DNA of 64,000 bases from Macrolepiota albuminosa (GCA_027475525.1 JAMWFC010000090.1:496001-560000), one strand, 5' to 3'. Shown: positions 1-12,439, counted from the stretch's first letter. Notes: generated by a model not told the origin, from the letters alone. Program-made: numbers and translations.

Positions 1-1650
1 GAGCAGCAGCAGGTGTAGTATCAGGCAAATTGGCACTCTGAGCAAGTACAGTTAAACACTGCTCAATTGTGGCTTTGGAGCTAGCATCTATCATATATAT
101 AGAGGAAAACCTAGTTGATTAAATTAAATTATAACATGTGGAAAATATAACTGTCTCATACCTTGTTCCAAATTTCTTACAAAATTCCAATGTAATTTGT
201 GTCTTTCCAGCTCCACCCAAGCCATGTAGCACACAATGCTGCTGCTCTTGCATTTTCAATGAAGATTGATCAGGATCAAAACACTTTTCAAGATGCAACA
301 AAATATCTGCTCTGCCGGTGAAAAGTTGAGATGGAGAAGGAACAATAGGAAGAAGAACTGGTGCAGATATATAAGAAGATGTTTGTTCAATAGAAAAACT
401 GATAGGCATAGTTCCACCTTTTAATAACTGTCAGCAAATAATACAATCAACTAAGTAAAGTATCTTACTCAAAACTCCAAGAGTGGTTTTCTGAACACAA
501 CCATGTAAAGCATTTGTAAGACTATTGATTTCCTGTATAACTTTGGGCTTTTGTAAATAGGACAGAGAATGTGTTTTAATTTCTCCATGCCTATTCCAAT
601 CATCCAAGGCCATCTTTTGAAACCCTTGTTCTACATTGAGTCTGTAAAACAGCCCAGGTGTCTGCACAAATTTCTCTCCAAAATTCTCAGCTAGCCTTTC
701 ACAATTAGTTGCTATTTGACGAAGAAGTTCTATCATTTTTTTGTCAATGCCATTGGTAGGCTCCCAAAAAATAACACCAGGATGCCCTGCTCCTATACTG
801 ACCAAACATGCTACTGATTGAAAAGGGCCAGAAACCATTACAGCCTCTTTCAGAACAAGGTCGGTTGGGTTGCTATAACCCAAATTTGCACCTACAAAGG
901 TCTCATAAACTCCATCAGAATCAATAGAGACATGTTTGAAAAGATCAGGAGCAGCAGTAGTAGCACGGGCAGCTTGCAACACACTGCAATCATAACCTGG
1001 ATTGGCTGATACCTCATATGTTCTGAAGATACGAGGTGTCATATTAGCAGAAGGGAGAGCCACCACAAAACTTTAAGTGGTACAGTGTCAGCTGAGAAGC
1101 AGAAATGGAAAAGACCAGAGTACCTTCTGCAGACAGGATCATCCTCTTTCATCATGACATCCTCTGCAAATCCAGCAGATTGTATAATGCCTCTCATGCC
1201 AGACTCAAAGACAGTTGCTTTGAACTTCTCGCCCCGACGACTCCATTTCTTGACATCAGAGTAGACCTCCTTGCTGAATGATACATACTCCTTAATGGCC
1301 ATGTCAATAGGCATACGGAGTCGACCAAGCATCAAAGCGATTACTCTGATATACATACCATTATTAAACATTCAATTTTGTAGAGAACCTTGTCACATAC
1401 CCTCCTGTTCCAGCCCCACCGATTATATCGAAATAATCGCAAGGCTTAGGCGGAGAGCTAGCATTCTCCAGGTGCATAAGACGAAACATGATTTCTTGGA
1501 GAATGATAAGCTCAGACAATCCACGTACACCACCGTCATCTGGATTATTATTCCGATGACGTTAGTAATCGCGATCCATGGTCAAAAGAGCGTACCCAAA
1601 GATAACATCCTCAATCCGCGTTGCATTTGGTTTGTGTTGATATTCTGCAT
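1..1650 (-). CDS. NLR-like patatin/NB-ARC gene, left copy (3' part beyond the window)
   Basis: Five complete exons and part of a sixth can be read on the minus strand: 1650-1596, 1539-1401, 1345-1124, 1070-469, 417-162 and 110-1. All introns are 51-57 nt with GT-AG ends. The start ATG at 1650 leads into LSLDDGGVRG, matching the patatin oxyanion motif region. Exon 2 ends in GGAGTGG where an active patatin has GxSxG, so the nucleophile serine is absent. Exon 5 carries a Walker A motif, GLGGAGKTQ, typical of NB-ARC. The apparent frame change near 1066 is explained by the 1071-1123 intron. No stop interrupts the spliced frame in the visible part. In Agaricomycetes such proteins usually end in TPR repeats; that part lies left of base 1. 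The expected role is intracellular non-self or danger sensing, inferred from architecture only. The protein differs from the right copy at eight positions in the first 82 residues of exon 5. Confidence 0.85.
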
Positions 1651-2280
1651 GGGAGCGTCAATTACTGAAGGGAAGGAAAGCTTTCTCACTCTTCGATTGA
1701 TTTATGACAGAAAGCTGTTCTCGCGCTTGGGCCTTTGCTCCTGAAAAAAGCAACGATTTGTAATTGGTAGACTATAATTGGTAGATGTAGCGGTTCGGGT
1801 TCTCGCTATGGAAATGACTGGCAGTACCAGAGCCTCCTCCACTCTGCGTAACGGGTCACAGTATAGCAACGATGTATGTAGTAATGGGACAGGTAGTCCA
1901 ACTTCGTCGAGTGCAATTCCGACGTGTTCCATTTTAGGCAAAACGTTACAGTAGACCTATATACAAATAATCCAACCATCCTCTTGAAGTGCGAACAAGA
2001 CTTATTCTCTACGAGGACAGTATATCAACAAGATAGCCGTCGTCGTTGACACATAACTAACGCAATGATCTAACCTATAGTATCTGAATCCAACAGCCAC
2101 AGGAAAAATCCAGAGAAGGTCGACTGACTTTGCCCCGGCACCTAGTGCATTCCGTTCGATATCAACGTCGTCGAAAAATACTCACTAATTTCTTTGTCTC
2201 CGTGGGCCTCAATATCCACTTTGACGTTAGCTCGAAGAGCAACTCGTTGAATGCTCTCGTTGAGCGTCATTGACGGTTCT

Positions 2281-4400
2281 CTGCGACAATAAAGATTTCA
2301 TGTCTTTACCGCCTGCGCCCTCTACGTCTGCACCTCGACCTCAACTACGACTTCAAACAACAACAAACCCTCAGCTGGGATCCATTACCTCACTCCAAGT
2401 GACTCCATGAGCCTGTCGCTCACACCCTCAGTGCCGCTGCAATCTCCTCTCGCCAGGCATGCATCCCCGAATGGTAATGCCAGCAGCCCTCGACGTGCAG
2501 AAGCAGAATCTGAACTTGAGCAGGATGAGCATGCCCCCTTGCACGGCGTACGCGGCGCTCTTCCAGAGCTCGTTACATGTCTCGTCCTCGCACCACCACG
2601 CACACGCGCTGCACCCTCATTCCCATTAACATACTCTCCAGTTCGGTCTAACACCGTTCTCCCTGCCCGCCACCGTTACCATGTCATCCTTCGAGAGAAG
2701 GGAGGTGCTGGACGGTTCACTGAGGAAAGTTGACTGGAGACCGTGGCTCTGGATCACGCAGGCGTGGGGAAACATGAGAACGGTGTGTATGCTGAAATGG
2801 AGAAGCACTTTTTCGGCAGCGGAGGCGCACACAACGATATGGAGACTCATGGGTAGAAGCAGAAGCACAAAACAAGTGAACGACCCCGTTTCCTTGACAT
2901 TCGAGCACGCAACCGATGACGATGCGGGCCTCGTGGCAGACCCATGTCTCTCCCATCCAGGAACGTGCTAAACAAAGAAAGCGACAGTGGGGCGCAGTGA
3001 ATTTGGATTTGGAGGTCAGGTGAGAACGGCTTTCACCAAATGATCGAAGAAATGAGCCAAAAGGAAATCATATCGCACCGTACTGAGCAGAAGGTTCCGA
3101 AATGAACAAAATGAGGGTCGATTCTTAGTGGATCAACGGTCGAATTTTGACACCTGCTGTTGACGGGGACATGTTACTCGTCCTTTTACAACTCCTTCGT
3201 GGACTCTCCTGTTTCAACAAGAAATATTCCATCTCCTTCCCCAACCTATGCGCTTCTTGATTCGCGGGATGTGACTGCACTTAGAAGTATAAGTGTTAAT
3301 TTTTTGCGCTATGCAGACCCATCTCAAACTTCGATGTCAATTTTATCTAGTATATCCTTGCTCAATGGGCTCCTAGTTTACTCTATCAATGCTGAACAGC
3401 TTGTCGAAGTCTTCATTGGACTTGGTCTTGTGTGATTCTGTTTCCAAAAAGAGAAATTATTTCTACAAGGATTGTCAAGACAAATTTGAGGGCAAGCCCT
3501 GAAAATTGTATTGGGTCGGTCATGGCTGATTGTGGTTTCTACATTGAAATCTCGTTGTCTATCATACATTATCTATATTGATGGCTATAACTAGTGAGAA
3601 ATACTGAATGGCAACCCTTCACTCAGCCTATAATCAGTTTCTGACAATTGCTATGTTTTGAATGTTCTGATATCATTTTCCAAGGCTGATGGTTTCCTTA
3701 GCGAGTGGGGGTTCCACCTAACTTAGTTCTAGGTTTTTATATTAATTGGTCATTTGAGGGCTATTATGACAAATGTGTCCCACTATTTTAGCATTGCATA
3801 GCCTCCTGAAGATCATATACTAATATCTATCTTTTTGCATTGAAGCTGATTTAATGATTGTCTTTCTAGTACTGCATTGATGTTATTTCCAAGACTGAAG
3901 CTCTTGGTCTCAATGCCTTGGCCTTCATGGCCATGTCTCACATGCACAAAAAATGATGCGGTGCACATTACAACCCCTATCAATACATATCAAATAGAGC
4001 TATGGCCTCTCATACACACAATTACTCACCTGCTCAAACTTGAGTCTGTAGTTGTCTACTAGCTTCTGTTGAAAGGCTGCTTTGACATCTTCTGCTTTGA
4101 TTACTACAATGTCAATGTCTTCTGCTTAGGTCTCTCAGCCTTTTCTGCTCCCCAATTTGCTCAGCCTCCTTCTGTATTTATTGTCTCAACTTCTTCCACA
4201 TTCACTGCTTTGATCTCTTTTATTCTGATCCTGGCCACTTCTAATTTAACACAACAAACTGTTGATTTGGCTTTGTAAAAAGCTGAATGAGAGGAGGCAA
4301 CAGCTGATGGAGGGCTTGTGTTTAGCAGAGAATTATATACTGTGACTTTCAGAAACTTGCAGAGATGTGAGATATGCAGTGAAATGTTCACTAGTAGTCA
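2281..4400 (+). other. Upstream flank of left NLR: conserved short ORFs, no recognised gene
   Basis: Region upstream of the NLR start. Plus-strand pieces conserved in both duplicates include an ORF from the ATG near 2301 (Pro/Thr/Ser-rich start), a stretch at 2730-2870 and an ORF at 3160-3435 containing SSFYNSFVDSP. In this copy the first reading frame is shifted by a 10 bp insertion near 2405 and the later one by one base near 2826, relative to the right copy. From about 3440 to 4400 only short AT-rich frames are seen. A spliced plus-strand gene divergent from the NLR is possible, but I do not recognise it. Confidence 0.3.
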
Positions 4401-4530
4401 GTTTTCTGCATACTCTACAAAGTGATATAGCATAAGCTCAATTAGTACTTATTTTATAATACACTTAAATTCATCATTCTGAGTAACTGTAATCTATTTT
4501 CACTCACAGACACCTGAAATGCAAAGAGAA

Positions 4531-4979
4531 TTTTTTGATATGTGCTTCAATTTTATGAAAGTAGCAATTTATTACAATATCTTGAATAGAAGCTTTCAAT
4601 GAGATTGTGAAACACATAATAAGGTTCACATAAGATAACAAGCTTTCTCAGATCAATCTCTGTGAGAGTGCAGTGTGTTTCTTGCTTGTTTCTTAATGGC
4701 ATAGTTTCTAGAGATACAGACAAATTCCTAGACTGGAGTCAGTAATACATGTTTTGAATTGGTTTAAATTTCCCCCCAGATGACAAGTTGAGTCAGCCTT
4801 TAGCTTATGTAAGCAGATGATGTTATCTGACTTCACTGAGATGCAACAATAACTGAAATGAGATATGATTTTTGAAAAAAGGAACTAACTAATCCCTACT
4901 ACTATCCATATATATATGTATTTTATCTATCTTTTCAATTTCTCTGCATGTATACATTTTTTATTCTCCCACTTGTCCA
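4531..4979. other. AT-rich sequence without recognisable feature
   Basis: No open frame of note, no repeat shared elsewhere in the window and no RNA gene seen. It lies between the duplicated NLR block and a decayed chromovirus fragment. Confidence 0.5.
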
Positions 4980-6060
4980 AAGCAATGATGTTGTCCATTT
5001 CTCTCCTGCTCTTCCATTCATTGGGGTCAGGTCCATATCCATGCCATCTCACCAAATATTGCATACCCTGACCTTATTTATGTTCATCTAAAATACAGTC
5101 AATAAAATGTTCTGCTTGACCATCCTCTGTAACAATCAGACCTGGCATTTCCAAATGCCTAGACAGAAAAAGTTCATTGTCATTTGCATGATACAGGGAA
5201 AGAAGACTTGAGTAAAACCAGTTGAAAATTCTCATACTCTTGAGAAGATCTAAAACATATTCAGATGAGTCTGGAAACACCTCCAAAATCTTGTAAAAGC
5301 CATCTTGCCTGGGCATGAATTTTGCAACCTTTCCATCCTGCTACTGCATATATTTGTGATACCTGTTTGCTATCAACAACATAACTCTATCACTGACAGC
5401 ATATCAAATCTTGGGGTTACATGATTTGTTTGCATAATGGGCCTGCAACACTTTTGCAGTCATCAAATTGTGGCAAGGCTTTTACTCATTCTGTTTGAAG
5501 TCTGTCCACATGAAAGTGAATATTTTGAACAATGATTTTATTTGAACATTTGGAAGCACCATCAGTTTGTGGATAGAACAACAAAAATAATTTATGCTTG
5601 ATATCCACCAATTTCATTAAGGCTCACCAAAATGAAGAGGTAAAAAAGAGGTTACAATTTGTAATAATCTCAAATAGTAATCTGTTTTCACAATACCAAT
5701 CTCTAAAAAAATATGTGCAAACTCTTCTTCTGATTGAGTTGAACAGCATGGGAAAATTTCAATATCAGCCCCTACTCAAAATGTCATGGAACAGAATTGG
5801 TCAAAACCTTTGTCCAAAGGTAATTGTTCCACAAAATTGAGAGTAATGGAGGCAAATTGGCCTTCAGGAATCAGCAAGAGGTGCAGGAGACCAACTGGTT
5901 TCTTCATTGAACCTTTGTTCTATTGACACCCCATACAGGATGGAATGTATCCTCACACCAGATCATGCCTCATATTTGACCAGTAATACAAAAATTGTAA
6001 TGCAGCATGTTGGACTGGGGGTTGTCTGGTTTGTTTCAGTTTACTTTGTAATCATGTGAT
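4980..6060 (-). mobile_element. Decayed Ty3/gypsy chromovirus, integrase to chromodomain
   Basis: Translated on the minus strand with stops and frame changes ignored, the sequence gives a degenerate integrase zinc-binding region (YYWSNMR, then CMGCQ, near 6000-5900), core integrase text around 5890-5700, a GPY/F-like segment at 5316-5200 and a chromodomain at 5090-4985 with MQYLVRWHGYG. The order and motifs are those of chromodomain-bearing Ty3/gypsy pol. Many codons look like C-to-T or G-to-A derivatives, and in-frame stops occur throughout, so it is inactive. Gag, protease and RT are missing and no LTR was found. It is a different family from the two young gypsy elements. Confidence 0.75.
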
Positions 6061-6420
6061 TTACAGACTTTACACGTCAATGTGGCATTTACCACCTTAG
6101 TTGTTTCTCTCATTGCAATAGACACTAAGGTGGTAAGTCCAAAGACTATTTTACTACTTCACTATAGTTTTACTAATACCATACATGTAGTTCTACTACT
6201 ATCAGATAGATATGAATATTAGTTGTTTTTCTCATTGCAATAGACACTAAGGTGTTTTACTACTGTTGTATAGAGGCTCTCAGTACTGGTCTGGCAAGTT
6301 ATGGGCATCTTTTCTGAGGTTGCTAGTACAATCTGAGCTGCTGAGTTCAACTCTCTTTTCTTCAATATCACTGTCTTTTTACACATTGATTTTGTAACTG
6401 TCACTCCCCTTCTCCTTGGC
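6061..6420. repeat. Short direct repeat, otherwise unassigned
   Basis: The word TTGCAATAGACACTAAGGTG occurs at about 6113 and again at about 6234 in the same orientation, flanked by a run of TACTA-rich sequence. No gene is visible. It may be a remnant of the element boundary to its left or right. Confidence 0.35.
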
Positions 6421-8650
6421 TTGCCATGTCCAACCCTTTTGATAATTCCAACGTTCTGCAGTTCAAACCCACTTCTCCACAATATAACTCTGGCCTTCTG
6501 GCCTCCACTACAAGTTTTGTTCAGGATTTTCCTCCTCATCTTCATTCTTTTCCCACTGATTCTTCTGCCACTTGTGTTTTGGACAATCATCATTTTTATT
6601 TGTCTTGTTTTCCACTGCATTAACCATATATATTGTTCAATTTGCATGATTCTTTTGTTTCTGGCACTCTTCACATACCTACACCCCTTCCTTCCGATTC
6701 ACATGTTCCTTTGCCTCATGCCTTGCACAACCCAACTCCTGTTCATTTCTCTTGTTTTTCAAATCACCCTTTTCCTCCCCAATGCTTGGGCTCTGTTTCT
6801 GTGCATCCACCAGCTGCTACATCTTTTTCTCATGCCTCTTTTCCTGCACACTAAACTTCTTTCCATACTCCTCAATTTTCATCAGTTCCTTTATCTTCTG
6901 TATCTGTAGTTTCTTACACTCCTCATTTTTCTCCTCTCCCAGTTCCTTCTTGTCCCCCCTCTGTATTTTTATTGTCTTGTCCTGCATCTTCCACTTCAGT
7001 CTCCTCCTTTGTTCCCTCTCCTGTTTCTTCTCTGGCTCCTCATCAGGCTCCTCCACTGTATCTGCCTCATCCATCTCCTTTGTTTCTGCCACATAGCTTT
7101 GCTCCTCCATATCCTCCTTTTCAATACCTGTATCCTGCTTTTTTTTATTCACCTTTCCTCAGTTGGGTTCCACTCAGGCCACTTGGAGTCTCATTCCAAC
7201 TTTAAACTGCCACTGCTGGGCACTATACCAAAACTTAGTTCTTTAGCAAACTGAGGTAATTGGTTTAGTCCAGCATTGGCACTCATTGATCAAATGGGTC
7301 TCAATGGCCATATTTGTCCATTTCCCCCTCCTGGTGCCTCCTATAATCCAACTTGCAAGGTGGCTACCCCTCCCCCCTATCCACCATGCCAGACTGCCAC
7401 AGATTCTCATGCTTATGAAGTTTTTTGGCACAATGACAACATTGTCTCCTATTTCCTTTTGGAGAAACTCTCTACTGAAATTTCAACTCTCTCCCTCCTG
7501 CTCAGGGTGGTCCTCATAATTTCCCATTTGAATAGCATATGACCTTCTTGAATTCTTCCAGAAATGTTTTAGTGTTGGGAGGACAGCTTCTGCTCAGCAT
7601 ATCGAGGACTTGGTACTGAAACTCACTTGTACACCAAATGCCATTTCTTCTTTTGTTCAAGCTTGAAGAACTGCTGTCAACCAGGTGGCCAAAATGCCAT
7701 GGAATTTTACACCTTACAAGAAGATTCAGGATTTCATGGATAGTGTTCCTGACCACAAGGCTTTTGATTAGTCTGGGAAGAGATTTGTCACTCTTGGAAT
7801 TGTAACCCTACAGGCATGTTTGAGTTCTACATGCTTGCAGATACAATTCTTGAAATTGACATCAATGTTTATTATCACCATGTGAATTGCCCTGGGTCAC
7901 ACATTCTCCCATCTACACCTTCTTGTCAACTATCTGCATTACCATCTTTGTCATCCATTCCTTCTCTCATAGGTGCTGCTTCTCAATTACAATCTACTCC
8001 TTCTAAAGCCATGTCTCACCACCCTCCTCAGGAATCTGGGTTACATCCTTGTGCAAATGTAGCAGTCATGGATTTTTTACCAGTATCTGAACCCACTACT
8101 ACCTCTGCTCCATTTTTAGACAACACACATAAAACTCCTGTATTATCTACAATTATCAAGAATAATGTTAATGACACTGCTTTCTACCTTTATACTGCCT
8201 CCAATGCCTCATCAGTTTAACCTCCATGTCTCTCTTTTGTGAGCTCTACAGATCCTATGGTTTTTGCCTTCATCTTGCTTTGTTTCAATGCAATTCTTGA
8301 CTCTGGCTGTATCACTCATATTATTTGGGATTGTCAATATTTCTGGTTCTATAATCCTAGTCTTGCAGTTCTAGTTGGTATTGTGAATTGTGGCACTCTC
8401 AACACTCTTGCTAGAGATGAATGTCACTTTTGGGCACATGTTGATAGGAAATCTGTTACTCTTATTTTGTCTGACTGCCTCCACACTTCTGATTTGCCAA
8501 TTAATCTTTTATCGGTGGGCTCTGTGATGGAGCAAGGTATTGATGTTCACTTTACTCAGGATGCTACCTACTCGACTGGAATCTGGTTGTGGAGCATTAC
8601 TCACAAACCATTGTCCTTGGTAATGGCACTGGCTGCATCATCAGGATAGA
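6421..8650 (+). mobile_element. Decayed Ty1/copia gag and protease
   Basis: Plus-strand frames joined across stops give a long Pro/Ser-rich leader (6421-7205), then a copia-type Gag core (7230-7760) with GLNGHICPF and HNDNIVSYFLL, then at 8240-8600 an aspartic protease with ILDSGCITHI and PINLLSVG, both hallmarks of copia retropepsin. No integrase, RT or LTR can be recognised downstream. Several stops and frame breaks, together with low CpG, mark it as an old copy. The C/T-rich leader creates many overlapping false ORFs in other frames. Confidence 0.72.
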
Positions 8651-9188
8651 TAGGCACTATAATGGACACTGCAGTCCATGAAGTGGGTACAAATGGTTTG
8701 TCAGGGTGGGCCAGGTTAAACTCCTATACTGCTTTGTGGTACAGTCCTGGCTTGGCTAGTACAAGAGCCATTTGACAGGCAAAGGAGGACCATGCCTTGC
8801 CCTGGAGTGACAAGGATCTGGTTAATGCATGACTAAATATAGTCCTCCAATGCATTCAATAGGCCATATCAAGTGCTATACCAGGTATAGCATTGGGCAT
8901 ACCTGAGTGCCCAAAATACAACTCACTCTGGGCCTATTTTTCAAGGTCCAGTGTCTTTACGATCTGTTCAAAACTAACTCCCACTAACATTGTAGTGCGG
9001 TGGCTCCCCCACTCCTTTGTATGCACAATATCCTCAGGCACAGGCAGGGGCAACTTCCTCATTATAGCTGAGTGAGTGTCAAAAGGAGGGTCCACCTCCT
9101 TGTACTCAGTGTAGATCAAAACCATTTTCATGGTCTTGTCTCAAGCACTCACATCACACGCATTGCTCACATGCCTAAACTCCCTGTA
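8651..9188. other. Unassigned decayed sequence
   Basis: Short frames only (for example minus 9131-8934). No motif was recognised. It separates the copia remnant from the 9189-9989 ORF and may be copia integrase too decayed to read. Confidence 0.4.
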
Positions 9189-9989
9189 TCAGTGATAGCT
9201 GGCAATCCTGTTGTTGGCCTGTGCAAACCAGTTGCAGATTAACTCCACTAACTTGCACAACTGGAAGGAGTTCATAGGAAACCCCTGTGGTACAATCTTT
9301 CTCAGGGACTCCTTTATGTCATCATACCCACTCATGTGGGTAGACTCATGTGCATATGCATTGCAGGCCTCAGTCCCCACATATACTGTATTACTTGTGG
9401 ACAAATAATAGAAATGACAGTCCAAACTGCTCTTGAAAAACAAATTAAGCCTCTCCACTGTTTGATCTGCAAATACTTGAACCCCTAGGCTCAAGAGGAT
9501 GATCTTGGTGGCTTCCTTGGAACATCTCTTCATGTTACGCTTCAATTCAGCAGCCTCATTCTTGCACTTTTTCTGCTTCTTCAGGTTGTGTGCAATGTGC
9601 ACTTCCTGCTGATGCTTTAACTCCTCCTCATCAGGAGTAGCCTCATCTGAACTGATGTATGCTGCATCTTCATCCTTATTATTCCCATGAGGATAGTCCA
9701 TCACCAACTCTCCAGGCCCCACAGATACCCCCAGGAGCATCACCTTGTTAGCTTCTTGCTCAGTACAGGGATTGGCATCTAGCCACTTCTCTGGATAGGT
9801 GTCAGCTGGCAGTTCAAAATCCACAGGTGGCTGGAACCATATGACTACCTCTGGAGCCCCTTGGGGCACATCTGCTGCAAAGGTCACTGACTGCACCAAA
9901 ATTTCATCCACCTGCATCACAGTCTTCTTCTTCTTCTTTGGTGCCTGCATCAAAGACTGCAGACTTCTCCCCAATTCTGGTCTCAACAT
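9189..9989 (-). CDS. Hypothetical protein, 266 aa, charged/coiled-coil middle
   Basis: This is an uninterrupted minus-strand frame of 266 codons, unusual in a region where neighbouring frames are broken. The start ATG is at 9989 next to a G-run. Residues 18-23 are a run of five lysines (PKKKKK), residues about 120-155 are Glu/Lys-rich and likely helical, and the C-terminal third contains scattered Cys and His (HFYYLSTS, HMSGYDD). I do not recognise the family. It could be the first ORF of a retroelement or a leftover host exon. No promoter or intron signals are convincing. Confidence 0.4.
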   Translation of the reverse strand: MLRPELGRSLQSLMQAPKKKKKTVMQVDEILVQSVTFAADVPQGAPEVVIWFQPPVDFELPADTYPEKWLDANPCTEQEANKVMLLGVSVGPGELVMDYPHGNNKDEDAAYISSDEATPDEEELKHQQEVHIAHNLKKQKKCKNEAAELKRNMKRCSKEATKIILLSLGVQVFADQTVERLNLFFKSSLDCHFYYLSTSNTVYVGTEACNAYAHESTHMSGYDDIKESLRKIVPQGFPMNSFQLCKLVELICNWFAQANNRIASYH

Positions 9990-10373
9990 GTTGGGGGGGG
10001 GAGGTTAGCTGCATGTTCTCTCTCTCAATTCTTTGTGCCAATGACAGCACTCCACTTCCTTGGCCTTCCAAAGATTGAGTGTTGTCTTCAGCCCAGGCTT
10101 ATTCCAGATTATTCCTCTTTGGTTCTGACTCTATAGTGGACTCAGGTGTAGTAGCCTGCTGCTTGAGAGCTTTATTGAATGTGGCAATTGTATTGTGCTG
10201 CTGCTTGTAAGGGCAACCTCTAGAGGCTGTGGCTCAGTCACACAGCTGGCAGAGGGAGATCCAAAGTGTATTAGAGTATGTACTGACAATATCATAATAA
10301 CTACTCATCTGGCAGAGGGAGATCCAAAGAGAACAAATCTAGAGATTTCCTATGCCAGGTTGGATGCTTCTGG
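9990..10373. repeat. Unassigned sequence with a short repeated word
   Basis: The word CTGGCAGAGGGAGATCCAAAG occurs near 10245 and again near 10310, and a related version lies near 15302 (GCTGACAGAGAGAGATTCAAAG). Sequence after both (for example CTATGCCAGG) is also shared. This indicates one unclassified interspersed repeat with copies near 10.2-10.4 kb and 15.28-15.4 kb. No coding content was recognised. Confidence 0.4.
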
Positions 10374-10703
10374 GGCCTCTGAAGCATGGGAAACAACTGT
10401 ACAGTACAACAAAACCTTAAAAACTCAAAAATTGCCTACACAAACAATTGCACAAATAAGGGGCAAACTCTGGCAAACTCTGGCTTATGTAAGCAGTCTG
10501 GAAGCAGTGCTGAGGGGCCCACACTTGTCTGAATGGTAGCTAAAGAACCAGGGCACCTCAAGGGCTGAGAATAGTACTAACAGATAGTGTTGAAAGAATA
10601 GAGACAGTAAAATGAGATAATGTCAGAAGAAATAAGAGAATGAATGAAAGGAGAGTGAAGAGATAAGGAGTGAAGGAAGGAAGAAATCAGGAGTCCCCTG
10701 ACA
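10374..10703 (-). repeat. LTR family A, truncated copy
   Basis: Reverse complement of most of the LTR at 17570-17947. In its own direction it starts TGTCAGGGGACTCC at 10703 and is cut off at about 10374, just after the segment rich in AAACAACTGTACAG. It lacks the last ~70 bp of the LTR. Shared landmarks are ATAGTGTTGAAAGAATAG and CCCACACTTGTCTGAAT. Confidence 0.7.
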
Positions 10704-10884
10704 CTGCTCCTGCAACAACACAATCTCATCAAGCAGCTCAGAGACCACCACCTGTGCCACTGGATCTTGTAAAAAGTCCATTTCAGGAAAAACATGGTGA
10801 CCTGCCTGAATCAACCACCTTCACAGTGCTTCAGCCTGTGGCTCTTCCCACAACTGATCCCAGCCAAACAGTCACTCCTTGCCC
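10704..10884. other. Pro/Gln-rich low-information stretch
   Basis: A plus frame through this stretch is Pro/Thr/Ser/Gln-rich and runs into the decayed LTR to the right. A minus frame (10814-10623) reads into LTR A. Either could be a gag remnant; neither is recognisable. Confidence 0.3.
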
Positions 10885-11873
10885 TTCTCTTTATCCTACT
10901 CAGGCTGAACATATCAAGAGGCACTATAGGCCTACTGACACTTGATATACTGGAGACTTTAGTGATCCTTTTGGACATAGGACACCTCTGGCCTTGGCAC
11001 TCTTCTACAGATGTTACTTATCAGTCTTGACCACTACTATTAGTCCTTCAGCATACACTAGCCATTGACTTCAAAGATTCAGGAGGTTCAGGACTCACAG
11101 TGCTAGCACAATGGTGGGGAGGTGACTCTGACCAAAACCCTGATCAGTTCTAAAAAGGGGTTAGCATTAGGTGCTGCTATTTGATGAGGCATTTTAATCA
11201 GAAGTCTAAAGAACCAATGACAATGGAACAGGATATATTCTAACCCAACATTTTTGTCTATCAAGAATTAATACAATGTTTAGTGCCAACATTAGAATTC
11301 ATGGCATCTGTTGAGGATTTTCTGACCATACTCCAGAGAGGCCTGGCCAATCGGAATTACACTAAAAAGTGAGCAGACTCATACAATTTTAAGTCAGTTT
11401 AGAGTTGCCATGGCCAATGGGCTATAATGCTGTGGTTGCCATCATCTATGTGTATTGATTGCCATTGACAGGTCACCATTAACTACAACCATGAGGAGAG
11501 GTGCTAATTGGTAGTGCCATGAATGGACTTATTTCAAAAATACAGTAGCACATGGTATAAAAGATAGCTACTTTGCATGTACATAACAACAAATTGTAAT
11601 CCTTTGAGTACCAGTTACACTCAGCATTCAAATTGCACCTAGCTTGGCCCAGCTTTGTCATCTGGTTGAGTGCTAGCCTCATTTTTATCATTGTCATCCT
11701 TTATAGTGCCACTTATAGGCATATTACATTGCACTATCCTTTCTCTTTTCAATATCCTTGTTTAGATTATGGTGCTTACAATTTGCTAGGTAGCATCAGA
11801 AGTGCTATCATTTAGCGCATTGTCTTATCACATCTACTGGAGCACACCAGGACTCTGTTGGCACTCCTCACAA
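10885..11873 (+). repeat. Ancient CpG-decayed LTR of the gypsy-1 family
   Basis: It aligns along its length with the LTR at 20601-21670 in the same orientation. Most differences are CG in the young LTR against TG or CA here, for example AGCGCTGACATTAGCGC against AGTGCCAACATTAGAAT. The TATA-like TATAAAAGATAG is kept near 11553. The 3' end is lost at about 11873 and replaced by unrelated sequence with a ~20 bp direct duplication (ATACCATGCAAGCCCTGA at about 11891 and 11916). It is an old solo or truncated LTR. Confidence 0.8.
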
Positions 11874-12439
11874 CCCATTGCCCTGGCATACCATGCAAGC
11901 CCTGACACGCCATACCATGCAAGCCCTGAAATCCTGTCCTTGCCATCCAATCAAGTGACCAGCCCTGGCACCTGTCTACAAGCTCTGGGCCCCACCAATC
12001 GCCTTGGCATTCAGCCCAAGTGCTGGTAAGTAGATGCAGGTTGTGTCCAAACAGCTTCAGACACAGGTGGATCACCTGTATCTGATGCTGGAAAAGAGGG
12101 GTCCAGATCAAGAGAGCCAGTCATGGAAGCACGTTTTCAATGTGATGCCAACAGAAATTGAGAGGTTTTGTGATGAGTTGCCTAGTCAGTAACAAGCCTA
12201 GAGTCTAAAGCTGATAGCAGAAGATTCAAAAAAAAATGTAACCATTGGTTATGAGCTAGAACTATCTTGTGTGTATCACACAGTGCTGAATCAGACTGCA
12301 GTATTGGATTGACTAGAACTAGAGTGAATACAAGATGTTGTCTTACATAATACTCTACTGGATGCATATAGCATTGTTGATGCTAGTAACAAGTGTGATG
12401 CTCTGTTACAGCCTGACAAGTCACCTGTACTATTATCCA
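11874..12439. other. Unassigned, possible gag remnant
   Basis: A plus frame at about 12030-12185 is free of stops and helical-looking (contains VDHLYLMLEKRG), which would suit a retroelement gag start after an LTR, but no diagnostic motif is present. The rest is AT-rich with no gene seen. Confidence 0.3.

Larger units (their letters stand above)
1..4530. repeat. Left copy of a duplicated NLR block
   Basis: This block matches 59143-63580 base for base over most of its length in the same orientation, with an offset of 59,142 at the NLR exons. Homology runs through the NLR exons, the upstream intergenic region and AT-rich sequence until about 4530, where the two copies diverge. Differences are point changes and short indels. 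The left copy lacks the 77 bp duplication seen at 62935 in the right copy. Confidence 0.9.

Noticed and set aside
1039..1124. Frameshift in the left NLR gene
   Set aside because: A 53 nt GT-AG intron at the same place as in the right copy explains the change of frame.
6421..7254. Several overlapping hydrophobic or Phe/Leu-rich ORFs
   Set aside because: They are alternative frames of the C/T-rich copia gag leader.
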